Source: QNZT01 sp964651755 | GTDB lineage: Bacteria > Campylobacterota > Campylobacteria > Campylobacterales > QNZT01 | Direction: 5' to 3' | NCBI GenBank assembly: GCA_964651755.1 | Contig: CAZYZD010000001.1 | Span: forward strand, 4,874-68,873 | Length of the DNA stretch: 64,000 nucleotides | Translations under genes and position numbers: made by a program | Part shown: positions 51,670 through 59,713 of the stretch, piece by piece | Layout of the letters: every line of letters starts with the position of its first letter | Position numbering within the stretch: the first letter of the stretch is position 1 | The notes under the pieces: generated by a model | What the model was told of the DNA's origin: nothing | The model's input: only the letters and a program-made list of their open reading frames with translations | Database searches by the model: none

Positions 51670-52814
51670 TTGATACGCACCTCCGTTCCCTGTTCTATTT
51701 GAGAATCAATTTCTAAAATATATCCATAATAATTTATTACCTGATTGACGATATCCAAACCTATACCAAAACCGCCTTCACTTTTATTGGCTCGCCTGAA
51801 GCGTTCTGTTATTTGTTTTAAATCTTGATTACCTATACCAATACCAGAATCACTTACAATAAAAACTTCATTATCTAAATAAATTTTTAACATACCTTCT
51901 ATCTTATTATACTTGATCGCATTAGAAATCAAATTATCAATAAGACGCAATGCATCATTTTTATCAATTTGAAGATATACATTTGAGACAATCTTTGTTT
52001 GAAGACGCAAGTTCTTTGCTTTTGCCATTGTACCAAAATATGCAATTCGTTCATGCAAAAGTTTACTCATATTTACTTCTGTAATATGACGATGATAATC
52101 GTGATTAAGATTAAGATATGTCAGATCATCATAAATACGACTTAATGTCTGTGAAGCAATAGAAATACGTTGCAATTCTTCTTTTCCACCTTCACATCTT
52201 TCCAGTGCTTCTAACATCTCAATATTTGTTAAGATCGTACTAATTGGAGTATTAAGTTCATGAGTAGTATCTTGAATAAAACGATTCATATGCTTAATAG
52301 AATCCCGCATAGGTGCTATAAATAATTTTCCTAGAAAATATCCTAATATCGTAAAAAATATACCGCCACCCAACATAAAAAGGAAGATATTTTTCTGAAG
52401 TTTCTCAATAGGATGATTATCTATTTTTTTCGAAACTAAAAGATATGCTGCCCCCAGATAGTAAGGTTCTATTTTTTCGATGTGAGACATGACATTTTTA
52501 CCCAAAACCGGTTGATCCAAGTCCGGAATAGTAGTATAAGTTCCAAATATATATCTTTTATCCAAATCATAAATAGCAGAATCAATTTCCTCAATCTTGG
52601 GATAAGGAAGTTTTGAAGCATCCATCTGATGTAAAATACGTAATTGTGATTTGATTTTCCCGGCTTCATAAGTAAGTACTTCTCTTTGCTGATCAAGCAA
52701 ATGATGTTTAGTAAAAGTATAAAAAATCCATGAAGCCAATGCAAATAGAACAAAAGTAGAAACAAGGTATATCAGTAAAAAACGAATTAAACTCCGCTTT
52801 TCACTATTTAACAT
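51657..52814 (-). CDS. sensor histidine kinase
   Basis: A 385-residue membrane kinase. Two helices (about residues 12-33 and 140-162) enclose a periplasmic sensor part of about 105 residues. The dimerisation His is in QDTTHELNTPIS (about 190), the N-box is LIDNLISNAIKYN (about 288), and the G-boxes are VSDSGIGIG (about 316) and GGFGIGLDIVNQV (about 343). It works with the regulator encoded just upstream (11-base overlap). The periplasmic part has no recognisable ligand domain. Confidence 0.93.
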   Translation of the reverse strand: MLNSEKRSLIRFLLIYLVSTFVLFALASWIFYTFTKHHLLDQQREVLTYEAGKIKSQLRILHQMDASKLPYPKIEEIDSAIYDLDKRYIFGTYTTIPDLDQPVLGKNVMSHIEKIEPYYLGAAYLLVSKKIDNHPIEKLQKNIFLFMLGGGIFFTILGYFLGKLFIAPMRDSIKHMNRFIQDTTHELNTPISTILTNIEMLEALERCEGGKEELQRISIASQTLSRIYDDLTYLNLNHDYHRHITEVNMSKLLHERIAYFGTMAKAKNLRLQTKIVSNVYLQIDKNDALRLIDNLISNAIKYNKIEGMLKIYLDNEVFIVSDSGIGIGNQDLKQITERFRRANKSEGGFGIGLDIVNQVINYYGYILEIDSQIEQGTEVRIKWGK

Positions 52815-53469
52815 AGCGATATCCTATGTTTTTGACTGTTTCAATTTTCTCTTTGCCAATAACAGCACGAAGTGTTTTTATATAAGTACGAAGTGCACCT
52901 GTACTTGGTTCTTCATCATACTCCCATAACGCTTCATATATTTTTTCATATTCAAGCAGAGCATTATTATGGCGTAAAAAAAGAGCTAAAAGTTTTAATT
53001 CTTTTGCTTTAAGCGGAACTCTTTCATTTTGCCGGTACAACTGCAACTCTTTTAAGTCAAAAACCAGCCCATCTTCAAGTAAAATTTTCTCTTCATGAGA
53101 ACCAAAAGAGCGACGAAGTAAAGATTCAACCCTTACCAATAACTCTTTGAGTGCAAAAGGTTTACGAATATAATCATCACATCCACAGGCAAACCCTTTC
53201 TCTACATCTTCAACACTATTCAACGAGGTAATAAAAATAGCAGGTACCTCTTTTCCATCTTCTCTTAATTTTTTCAAAAATTCAAAACCATTTATTCTAG
53301 GCACTTTGACATCAAGTAATATCAAATCAATATGCTTTTCATAAAGAAGTTCTTCTGCCTGTATACCATCGTAAGCAGATAAAACTTCATATCCTTTAAA
53401 AGATAGAAACTGCTTGATTGTATCGCTAAGCTGCAGGTCGTCTTCCAAAAGCAAAATAGTCTGTTGCAT
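52804..53469 (-). CDS. OmpR-family response regulator
   Basis: A 221-residue regulator. The receiver has the acidic pair Glu9-Asp10/11, the phosphorylation site Asp53 (LILLDVKVP), the switch Thr in IFITS and Lys in RKPF. The C-terminal winged helix (about residues 125-221) has the OmpR pattern PLKAKELKLLALFL and STGALRTYIKTLRAVIG. It is co-transcribed with the kinase downstream and the beta-barrel gene upstream. The 11-base half-sites near 54734 are a natural target. Confidence 0.94.
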   Translation of the reverse strand: MQQTILLLEDDLQLSDTIKQFLSFKGYEVLSAYDGIQAEELLYEKHIDLILLDVKVPRINGFEFLKKLREDGKEVPAIFITSLNSVEDVEKGFACGCDDYIRKPFALKELLVRVESLLRRSFGSHEEKILLEDGLVFDLKELQLYRQNERVPLKAKELKLLALFLRHNNALLEYEKIYEALWEYDEEPSTGALRTYIKTLRAVIGKEKIETVKNIGYRYVK

Positions 53470-53480
53470 AGCCTACCTTC

Positions 53481-54257
53481 TCAAAAATAGTAACCAAGAT
53501 TGACAACAGAAGAAAAATCCGTTGCGCTTTCAGAGATTCCCAATGAAACTTCACCGGAAATAAACCAATGTTCATCTATGAAATAGCTTATATACAATGC
53601 TGCATTTTCAAGATCTTTTTCATCTGCATAAACAGAATTTTGCCAAGTATAAGAGAATGCAGAGTAACCTTTTTGAGAAAAAAGATAGCCCAAAGTCAAT
53701 GTTAACCGGTTTGTATCTTCACTAGCATTATCATTAACAAATGTATGTTGTAAATCTAAAGTTAGATCATATGGATCCATATAATAAGTAATTTTTGTAT
53801 TAAAAAAATAATCTGCTTCATTACCATCTGCATCATTCGTAGGGATATAGCTTCCTATTCCAATTTTATAAGCAATATCTTTTTGGACTTTTCGATAATA
53901 AAAAGCCAGAGTACTATCATCTATACCACTTTCACCTGTCTTTGAGTCATAATTAGAAGTATAAAAGTAAGCACTAAAATTTCCATAATAATATCCCAGA
54001 GAAATACTCTGTGCTGTTTGGGAATTATTATCATCAAACTTACTGTATGAAATCCCTGCTGTAATATCAAAATGGTGTTCTTTTTTAAAAGTAATTTTAC
54101 CAACAGAACAACCTGTAGCATCTACAATATCTGTTAATGCAGAATTTGGGCAAAGGTCATCTTCATTTGCCACACCATCCAGATCATCATCTAAAAATGC
54201 AGCTTCTGAGGTAAATACAAAACAGATAAGAAGGAAAAAAGATGTTTTTTTTAACAC
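53481..54257 (-). CDS. outer-membrane beta-barrel protein with thrombospondin type 3 repeat
   Basis: A 258-residue exported protein with a GTG start preceded by AAGGAG. After the signal peptide (to about residue 20) is one TSP3-like calcium loop (DDDLDGVANEDDLCPNS, then DATGCSVG), followed by about ten alternating amphipathic strands ending in Tyr-Phe at the C-terminus, as expected for an outer-membrane barrel. A paralogue with the same layout lies at 57330-58202. Probably a channel or surface receptor whose expression is tied to the adjacent two-component system. Confidence 0.85.
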   Translation of the reverse strand: MLKKTSFFLLICFVFTSEAAFLDDDLDGVANEDDLCPNSALTDIVDATGCSVGKITFKKEHHFDITAGISYSKFDDNNSQTAQSISLGYYYGNFSAYFYTSNYDSKTGESGIDDSTLAFYYRKVQKDIAYKIGIGSYIPTNDADGNEADYFFNTKITYYMDPYDLTLDLQHTFVNDNASEDTNRLTLTLGYLFSQKGYSAFSYTWQNSVYADEKDLENAALYISYFIDEHWFISGEVSLGISESATDFSSVVNLGYYF

Positions 54258-54269
54258 ATATCTCCTTAA

Positions 54270-54692
54270 TCACTTTCTATGTTGTTGCATATTTGGATTT
54301 TTCTGTTTTTTTTGAGGAGAAATATCATGCTGCCCTTCTCTTTTCATTGGCTGATTATGTAGTTGCTGACTTGGATTATTTTGCATATTTTGACGTATAT
54401 GTTCACCTAAACCATTTTTTTGATGCTGATTCTCTTCTTGATGCATACCATATCTATGCTGCATATTTTTTCCATTATATCTTCCCTGCATCGAAGCTCT
54501 TAATTTCCCAATAGCTTGCTTACGTTGTTGGGCATTCATTTTTGCCAATTGACGTTTGATTTCGTTCATTAATTTAAATCGTTCATTTTTAGGAAGTGTT
54601 TGAAGCTTTGCAATTTGACTTTGAATATCATTCTCTCCGCCTACAAGTACTGATAATATTAAAAAGAATAATAGTATATATTTTTGTAACAT
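54270..54692 (-). CDS. exported Gln/Met/His-rich small protein
   Basis: A 140-residue protein with a signal peptide (to about residue 18, VGG). Residues 25-70 are helical with Spy/CpxP or DUF1104-like spacing (LQTLPKNERFKLMNEIKRQL, then MNAQQRKQAIGKL). The C-terminal 70 residues are low complexity, rich in Gln, Asn, His and Met, which suits metal binding. It is the first gene of the operon with the beta-barrel, regulator, kinase and cytochrome, and has tandem 11-base half-sites upstream. Periplasmic metal buffering or envelope stress protection is inferred. Confidence 0.75.
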   Translation of the reverse strand: MLQKYILLFFLILSVLVGGENDIQSQIAKLQTLPKNERFKLMNEIKRQLAKMNAQQRKQAIGKLRASMQGRYNGKNMQHRYGMHQEENQHQKNGLGEHIRQNMQNNPSQQLHNQPMKREGQHDISPQKKQKNPNMQQHRK

Positions 54693-54733
54693 CTTTTTCC
54701 CTCTACTTATGTGATTTTACAACTATATACTAA

Positions 54734-54752
54734 AATTATTACTTAAGTATTA
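54734..54752 (-). promoter_or_regulatory. tandem TAATA half-sites upstream of 54692 gene
   Basis: On the minus strand GTAATACTT and GTAATAATT start 11 bases apart (54745-54752 and 54734-54741), 42 bases before the start codon and inside the 3' end of the kinase gene at 54739. The sequence closely matches the half-sites at 56479-56497, so the same regulator probably binds both. Confidence 0.6.
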
Positions 54753-55788
54753 CTTTTTGAAGATTCAATTTTACAATTGTACCCTTCTTTAATTCACTTT
54801 CAATAGAAATATGAATACCCAATTCTTCACATAGTTTTTGTACTATATGCAACCCAATACCTATACCACGCTCTGTCTCTTTATAAAAACGATTAAAAAC
54901 TTTTTTTATATTTTTGATTCCCCGACCATTATCTTTTATCAAAAGCATGTGCTCTTTTGCTACGACCTCTACCCTGCCTTTTTCATCATTATATTTGCAA
55001 GCATTACTCAGAAGATTATCTATAACTCGAATAAAAGCATCTTTATTGGTATATAATTTATAATTCTCTATATCCGTTACAAAATGAAGTTTTGGATAAA
55101 GGGTTTGAAAATAACTTATCCTATCTTGCAATAAAGGTGAAAGAGCAAATTTTTCTTGCTGTAAAAGAGAGTTATCCAAAAATGCTTTAAGATTATTTTG
55201 TAAAGAGAGAATCGTTGCTACACTTGACTCCATCCGGTCTATTTTTCTATTTTCACCTATCTCTTTTTTAAAAAGTTTAAAATTCACTATCAGTGAACTC
55301 AATGGCGTGTTAATATCATGAAGTATGTCTTTTACAAACTCTTCATTTAAATCTAACGCTTTTTTTAATGGTCTTAAGGCATAAAGAGAAAAAAGAAAAG
55401 AAAGCAATGCAATTAATAAAGCATATAAAATAAATTTTTGTATTAACTTTATTTTTAATTCATTAAGTCGTTTTTCATAACTTTTTTGAGGCAAAATAAC
55501 TTTTAAAAGATATTCATCGACAGTAGGAACTTCAAAGTAACTGTATAAGTTACCCTTTTTGTAGAGTTTACGAACTTTGGTTTTTTCCGTTTTTGGTACA
55601 AAATCTAGTTCCAATCCTTCACATTTGAGATCAAAACTGCAAATCTTCATCTGGTTTCTAACCTGATCATCTATACTATGCAATCCCTGCCTGTAACTTT
55701 GCATAATAATCACACTCAATAAAATCAACTGTAATGTAAAAAAGATAAAAAAGCTTTTTAAAAGCGATTCAATCTCATACTTTTTCAA
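54739..55788 (-). CDS. sensor histidine kinase
   Basis: A kinase of about 349 residues. It has an N-terminal helix (about residues 9-30), a periplasmic sensor of about 85 residues with a Cys pair, and a second helix (about 118-140). The phospho-acceptor His lies in VKDILHDINTPLSSL (about 160), the N-box is VIDNLLSNACKYN and the G-boxes are IKDNGRGI and GIGIGLHIV. I chose a TTG start at 55788, which has AGGGG seven bases upstream and overlaps the regulator by 14 bases; a start at 55851 would lie 77 bases inside it. Confidence 0.88.
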   Translation of the reverse strand: MKKYEIESLLKSFFIFFTLQLILLSVIIMQSYRQGLHSIDDQVRNQMKICSFDLKCEGLELDFVPKTEKTKVRKLYKKGNLYSYFEVPTVDEYLLKVILPQKSYEKRLNELKIKLIQKFILYALLIALLSFLFSLYALRPLKKALDLNEEFVKDILHDINTPLSSLIVNFKLFKKEIGENRKIDRMESSVATILSLQNNLKAFLDNSLLQQEKFALSPLLQDRISYFQTLYPKLHFVTDIENYKLYTNKDAFIRVIDNLLSNACKYNDEKGRVEVVAKEHMLLIKDNGRGIKNIKKVFNRFYKETERGIGIGLHIVQKLCEELGIHISIESELKKGTIVKLNLQKVILK

Positions 55789-56407
55789 GTATATACCCCT
55801 GCCCGCGGATATTTTTGATCTCAAGCCCCAATTTGGATTTGAGTTTGGCAAGATTAACCCTCAGTGCATTGGCATTTGGATGCTCCAATAAATCTATCAA
55901 TGTATAAGAGTTCACAATCTTATCAATATTGGTAATAAGTTCATGAAAAAGAGCCATTTGAACTTCACCAAGCCCTACTATTTTCCCCCCTTTTTTTAAC
56001 TCTTTTGTTAAAGGGTTATAAACAATATCTTTATAGTAAATCAGCTCATTATTTTTAAGATATTTACTTTTAATTCGTATTACCAGTTCTTCCGGATCAA
56101 AAGGCTTTTTGATATAATCTTCTGCCCCAAGTGCAAATCCTTTAGAGATAGAATTGATATCTGTCAAAGCTGTAATATAAATTGCTGGTGTATTATCATC
56201 AGCTTCTTTAAGGTGTTGAAGGACATCAAATCCATTTTCCTTAGGAACATTAATATCAAAAATATAAAGATCATATTGATTATTAAATGTAAGATCATAT
56301 ACTTTTTCCCCATCATGGGCAATATCTACCTCAAATCCTTCACTTTCAAGGTATTCCTGTAAACTTTCACATAAAATCTCATCATCTTCAAGTAGTAATA
56401 TTTTCAT
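55775..56407 (-). CDS. OmpR-family response regulator
   Basis: A regulator of about 210 residues beginning MKILLLEDDE. The phosphorylation site is Asp51 (YIFDINVP), with the switch residues in YITAL and KKPF. The C-terminal part (about 125-210) is a shortened winged helix ending GQGYILEKV. It is divergent from the DUF2202 gene, and the shared 140 bases include two 11-base-spaced half-sites. An ATG at 56431 would add eight residues; neither has a strong ribosome binding site. Co-transcribed with the kinase at 54739. Confidence 0.9.
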   Translation of the reverse strand: MKILLLEDDEILCESLQEYLESEGFEVDIAHDGEKVYDLTFNNQYDLYIFDINVPKENGFDVLQHLKEADDNTPAIYITALTDINSISKGFALGAEDYIKKPFDPEELVIRIKSKYLKNNELIYYKDIVYNPLTKELKKGGKIVGLGEVQMALFHELITNIDKIVNSYTLIDLLEHPNANALRVNLAKLKSKLGLEIKNIRGQGYILEKV

Positions 56408-56478
56408 CTCAAAAGTATAACATAAAACCATGTACTAAATATGAATAAAAAAATATACCACATTTAATTTCATATATT

Positions 56479-56497
56479 TAATACTTAGGTAATACTT
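56479..56497 (+). promoter_or_regulatory. tandem TAATACTT half-sites between regulator and DUF2202 gene
   Basis: TAATACTT occurs at 56479-56486 and again at 56490-56497, exactly 11 bases apart. This is the best-kept copy of the motif in the region and lies about 50 bases before the DUF2202 ATG, in the intergenic region shared with the divergent regulator gene at 55775. Confidence 0.65.
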
Positions 56498-56547
56498 TTA
56501 CAATAGAATTTCACTTGAAAACAAATTCTATTTTAAGGAGAAGCAAC

Positions 56548-57159
56548 ATGAAAACACTACTTTCTATAACACTTTGTGCAGGACTCATCGCAAACATTGC
56601 TTTTGCAAGAGGTGGTTATGGGCATGGTAACAATAATCAAGCCACAATGACTCAACCTATATATACAAATATTACAACAACAGTTGCTACTTTAACAGAA
56701 GAACAAATTGCTGATCTTCTATTTATGTATGAAGAAGAGAAAATGGCAAGAGATGTTTATGCAACATTAGCAAATATTTGGGGAGTTCCTATATTTTCCA
56801 ATATTCAAAGTGCAGAACAAAATCATATGGATGCTATTAAAACATTACTTGTAAAATATAACATTCCTCTGCCTGTAAGTGAAGACACAATAGGTGTTTT
56901 TGAAAATATAGAGATTCAAACTCTCTATGATGAACTCGTCGCTCTTGGAGAAGAGTCGCTTGCAAGTGCATATGATGTCGGTATAATGATTGAAGAGACA
57001 GATATCGCAGATCTGGAGGAAAGAATAGTTGATACTCCTGCTGATATCCAACAAGTATACCAAAGACTTTTAAATGGTAGCTATAATCATTTAAGCGCCT
57101 TCAATCGTGTACTTGATAGCGTATATTACTATGGTTCATTTGGACGGAACAAAAGATAG
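56548..57159 (+). CDS. DUF2202 ferritin-like exported protein
   Basis: A protein of about 203 residues with a signal peptide (MKTLLSITLCAGLIANIAFA). The DUF2202 core follows: LTEEQIADLLFMYEEEKMARDVYATL (about residue 55), then SAEQNHMDAIKTLL and later LNGSYNHLSAFNRVL, with the Glu and His pairs of a four-helix, ferritin-like di-iron bundle. It may bind or oxidise a metal in the periplasm. I chose the ATG at 56548, which has AAGGAG seven bases upstream. Promoter half-sites suggest control by one of the resident response regulators. Confidence 0.88.
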   Translation: MKTLLSITLCAGLIANIAFARGGYGHGNNNQATMTQPIYTNITTTVATLTEEQIADLLFMYEEEKMARDVYATLANIWGVPIFSNIQSAEQNHMDAIKTLLVKYNIPLPVSEDTIGVFENIEIQTLYDELVALGEESLASAYDVGIMIEETDIADLEERIVDTPADIQQVYQRLLNGSYNHLSAFNRVLDSVYYYGSFGRNKR

Positions 57160-57179
57160 TTCACCATACACTTTTAAAA

Positions 57180-57222
57180 GAGGAGAAGACAAACTTCTCC
57201 TCAATATAATTTTAATTTTTAC
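57180..57222 (+). terminator. hairpin terminator after DUF2202 gene
   Basis: Perfect nine-base stem GAGGAGAAG / CTTCTCCTC with an ACAAA loop, followed by an AT-rich stretch with two T-runs. It separates the DUF2202 gene from the next promoter. Confidence 0.7.
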
Positions 57223-57266
57223 CTTTACATAATCTTATTATATTATTTTTATCTTTTCTACCAAAA

Positions 57267-57285
57267 GTAATATCCAGGTAACACT
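57267..57285 (+). promoter_or_regulatory. GTAAYA half-sites upstream of the second TSP3 barrel gene
   Basis: GTAATATC at 57267 and GTAACACT at 57278 are 11 bases apart and lie 45-63 bases before the ATG. They are weaker matches to the 56479-56497 pair but keep spacing and the GTAA core. Confidence 0.5.
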
Positions 57286-57329
57286 CATAAGTTAGACTTA
57301 CCATAAAATTTTACAAAAAGGAGTCTCTT

Positions 57330-58202
57330 ATGAAACTTATTAAAACCACTCTGGTACTATGTGCATTTTTAAGTACTATACACGCTTTTCAAGATCAAGA
57401 CCTGGATGGTATAGAAGACAAGTATGATATTTGTCCAAATACACCATTTGACGCAAAAGTAGATCGATTTGGATGTGCTGTTATACCAAAACAAATACAA
57501 CAAGCCAGAGCCAACCAACATTTAACACTTAGCATTGGTACAACTTTACTCAGAGACACTCGTTATGATGATGATTCATCTTTAAATTTTTATGCAAATT
57601 ATCAATTTTCACACTGGAATGTTTCCGTCTCCAATACACGATCAATGACAAATACAGATTATAATGAAGATTATATCAATAGCGATAATGATATCTATCT
57701 TTCTATTGGGTATACGATATATATGCCCAATACTTTATTCAAATTTTCACTAGGATCTAAAATTACTTCTGACTCAGAGAATAATGATAAACAAAAAAAA
57801 TATCCTGCTTTTTCCAATGATTATGAAACACAAAACCTAAATGAAGAACGGGATAATGACTATTTTGGAGCTATTAACTTAGACCATTTTATCACAAAAC
57901 GACAAGACGTTTTTTTATATTATAGTTATACCAATAGTGGAGACTCCTCGGTATACGATTATGAAGATTACTCTTCTTTTTCAATTGGAAGCGGGTATCA
58001 AGTTACTCCATCTTTTTATAGTGCCCTTTCCTATAACTATACAGGATCAATTTATCAAGATGGAGATCCTCAGGAAAATATAACATGGTTCAATAACTAT
58101 AGTTTTAACAAAAACTTCTTTATTACCGGTTCCTATAGCTATGCACTCGATGATTACTCCTATGAAAATACATATACTATTAGCTTGGGTGCTCGTTTTT
58201 AG
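57330..58202 (+). CDS. outer-membrane beta-barrel protein with thrombospondin type 3 repeat
   Basis: A 290-residue exported protein with a signal peptide (to about residue 19, IHA), one TSP3-type calcium loop (QDLDGIEDKYDICPNTPFDAKVDRFGC) and about twelve amphipathic strands ending in a C-terminal aromatic (SLGARF). It is paralogous to the protein at 53481-54257 in order and motif, though the barrel strands diverge. Acidic surface loops are frequent. It is likely regulated with the genes around it through GTAA half-sites. AAAGGAG precedes the ATG. Confidence 0.85.
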   Translation: MKLIKTTLVLCAFLSTIHAFQDQDLDGIEDKYDICPNTPFDAKVDRFGCAVIPKQIQQARANQHLTLSIGTTLLRDTRYDDDSSLNFYANYQFSHWNVSVSNTRSMTNTDYNEDYINSDNDIYLSIGYTIYMPNTLFKFSLGSKITSDSENNDKQKKYPAFSNDYETQNLNEERDNDYFGAINLDHFITKRQDVFLYYSYTNSGDSSVYDYEDYSSFSIGSGYQVTPSFYSALSYNYTGSIYQDGDPQENITWFNNYSFNKNFFITGSYSYALDDYSYENTYTISLGARF

Positions 58203-58204
58203 AG

Positions 58205-58291
58205 GTAATACTCTGATAATAAAAAGGTAAGTTTTAGGTAATACAAAAATTATATACTTTTCATATCAAAAGGTTAACCTTAAGATAATTT
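58205..58291 (+). promoter_or_regulatory. array of 11-base-spaced half-sites upstream of the EF-hand gene
   Basis: Three pairs are seen: GTAATA/ATAATA (from 58205 and 58216), GGTAAG/GGTAAT (58226 and 58237) and GTTAAC/GATAAT (58273 and 58284). All keep 11-base spacing. The middle pair is the best match to the GTAATAC consensus. A TATATACT-like box follows at about 58251. Confidence 0.5.
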
Positions 58292-58310
58292 CATATAGAA
58301 AGGATTTACA

Positions 58311-58895
58311 ATGAAACGAACACTTTTGATTTCAAGTTTTCTGGCTTTAAGTTTATGGGCGGTGGATTACTCCCAAATGACAACAGAACAACTAATAGAG
58401 ATGCGAGGTAGCGTACCTGTTGAAGATAGAGATGCATTTCGAGCAGAGATGCAAAGCAGACTTCAAACTATGACAACAGAAGAGAGAGCTGCCTTTATGG
58501 CATCAAGACAGGCTAATGGACAAGGTATGAGAGGAGGAGCAACACCTCCTACATTTGCCCAATTTGACCAAAATGGTGACGGTAAAATCAGTCAAGAAGA
58601 GCTTGATGCTGCCAGAGCAGCACGTATGAATGAAAGAGCTGCAGAAGGAAAACTGCTGAAAAATGCAGGCAATGCTCCAGCTTTTAACACATTGGATAAG
58701 AATGGAGACGGCTTTATCGATGCTGCAGAGTTTCAAACACAACAGCAATTACATATGCAAAGTCGTATGAATTCTATGCAAGGACAAAGGGCTGGACAAA
58801 TGGGTTCTCAGGGAATTCAACAAAAACTACAAGACGGCTCAGGGACAGGACAAATGATGCGTGGTGCAAATCGCGGTGGTCACGGTCGTCCTTAG
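58311..58895 (+). CDS. exported DUF1104 / EF-hand protein
   Basis: A 194-residue protein with a signal peptide (to about residue 17, LWA). Residues 19-66 match the DUF1104 family of Campylobacterota (DYSQMTTEQLIEMRGSVP, then EDRDAFRAEMQSRL). Two EF-hand calcium loops follow at residues 86-97 (DQNGDGKISQEE) and 129-140 (DKNGDGFIDAAE), and the tail is Gln, Gly and Met rich. Periplasmic calcium-binding chaperone or buffer is the simplest reading. It has three pairs of half-sites upstream and a hairpin downstream. Confidence 0.85.
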   Translation: MKRTLLISSFLALSLWAVDYSQMTTEQLIEMRGSVPVEDRDAFRAEMQSRLQTMTTEERAAFMASRQANGQGMRGGATPPTFAQFDQNGDGKISQEELDAARAARMNERAAEGKLLKNAGNAPAFNTLDKNGDGFIDAAEFQTQQQLHMQSRMNSMQGQRAGQMGSQGIQQKLQDGSGTGQMMRGANRGGHGRP

Positions 58896-58909
58896 AGTAA
58901 CAATACATA

Positions 58910-58936
58910 AAGAGATCAGTAAATTACTGATCTCTT
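58910..58936. terminator. palindromic hairpin between convergent EF-hand and regulator genes
   Basis: An 11-base perfect stem AAGAGATCAGT / ACTGATCTCTT with a five-base loop, lying between two convergent genes and touching the stop of the regulator gene. It lacks a clear T-run on the plus strand; on the minus strand a few T residues follow. Confidence 0.6.
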
Positions 58937-59600
58937 ACTGAATAAATTTATAACCTATCTGTTTGATATTCACCAATTTATCTTTTCGCATATATTTTTT
59001 CAGACGATTAATATAGACACGAATCGAACCATCACTAAAATCATCACTTGCACTCCAAAGATAATCTATTATTTGATCTTTTGTAACAATTTTATTTGCA
59101 TTGGAAATCAAAAGCTCCAATAATAAAATCATTTTTTTAGGCATTCTTACCTCTGTTCCATCCTGATATAATGTACGAGAAAGTGTGTCAAAATAGCAAT
59201 TGTCATGCAAAAAAACCTTTTCTCCCTTTGGATGCATATAACGAAAAATATTTTCAATACGGCAATAAAGTTCATCCAAATTAATCGGTTTTTTCAAATA
59301 ATCATGACATCCATGAGAAAAGCATTTTTTAAGAGTCTGTGTATCTTTATATGACGTAATAAAAATCGTAGGAGTCTGATCCCCGCTCTCTTTAAGACTG
59401 ACAAAAAGATCTATTCCATTTTGATAAGGGACATTTATATCAAAAATACATAAATCAAAATTTTGAAAATATTTTTTAGCAAGTGCTTCATGAGCATCAT
59501 ATGCTAATGTCACATCAAAACCTGCTTCTTCTAAAAAATCTTCCAGTGTCTGGGCAAATAATTTGTCATCTTCTAAAACAAGTATCTCTCTTCTTGGCAT
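58935..59600 (-). CDS. orphan OmpR-family response regulator
   Basis: A 221-residue regulator with phosphorylation site Asp54 (LCIFDINVP), switch residues in FITSYKD and KKPI, and a C-terminal winged helix (about residues 130-221: RMPKKMILLLELLI, then DGSIRVYINRLKKYM). No kinase gene is adjacent; its partner may be one of the two kinases at 51657 or 54739. Its promoter region (shared with the lipoprotein operon at 59714) holds four GTTAA/TTAAC half-sites spaced 11 bases, suggesting self-control and control of that operon. Confidence 0.92.
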   Translation of the reverse strand: MPRREILVLEDDKLFAQTLEDFLEEAGFDVTLAYDAHEALAKKYFQNFDLCIFDINVPYQNGIDLFVSLKESGDQTPTIFITSYKDTQTLKKCFSHGCHDYLKKPINLDELYCRIENIFRYMHPKGEKVFLHDNCYFDTLSRTLYQDGTEVRMPKKMILLLELLISNANKIVTKDQIIDYLWSASDDFSDGSIRVYINRLKKYMRKDKLVNIKQIGYKFIQ

Positions 59601-59623
59601 AGTTGTAATTATAAGGAACCTAT

Positions 59624-59670
59624 GTTAATTATTTGTTAATAAGAAAATATTATTTAACGATGAATTAACT
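59624..59670. promoter_or_regulatory. four GTTAA/TTAAC half-sites in divergent promoter
   Basis: GTTAAT at 59624 and 59635 (11 apart), then TTTAAC at 59653 and ATTAAC at 59664 (11 apart). The two pairs lie in the 113 bases between the orphan regulator and the lipoprotein operon. The core differs from the GTAATAC type found at 54.7-58.3 kb and resembles the pair at 32659-32675. Confidence 0.55.
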
Positions 59671-59713
59671 TTACTGTTTTATGATACCTACACACATTTT
59701 TAAGGAGGCATTT

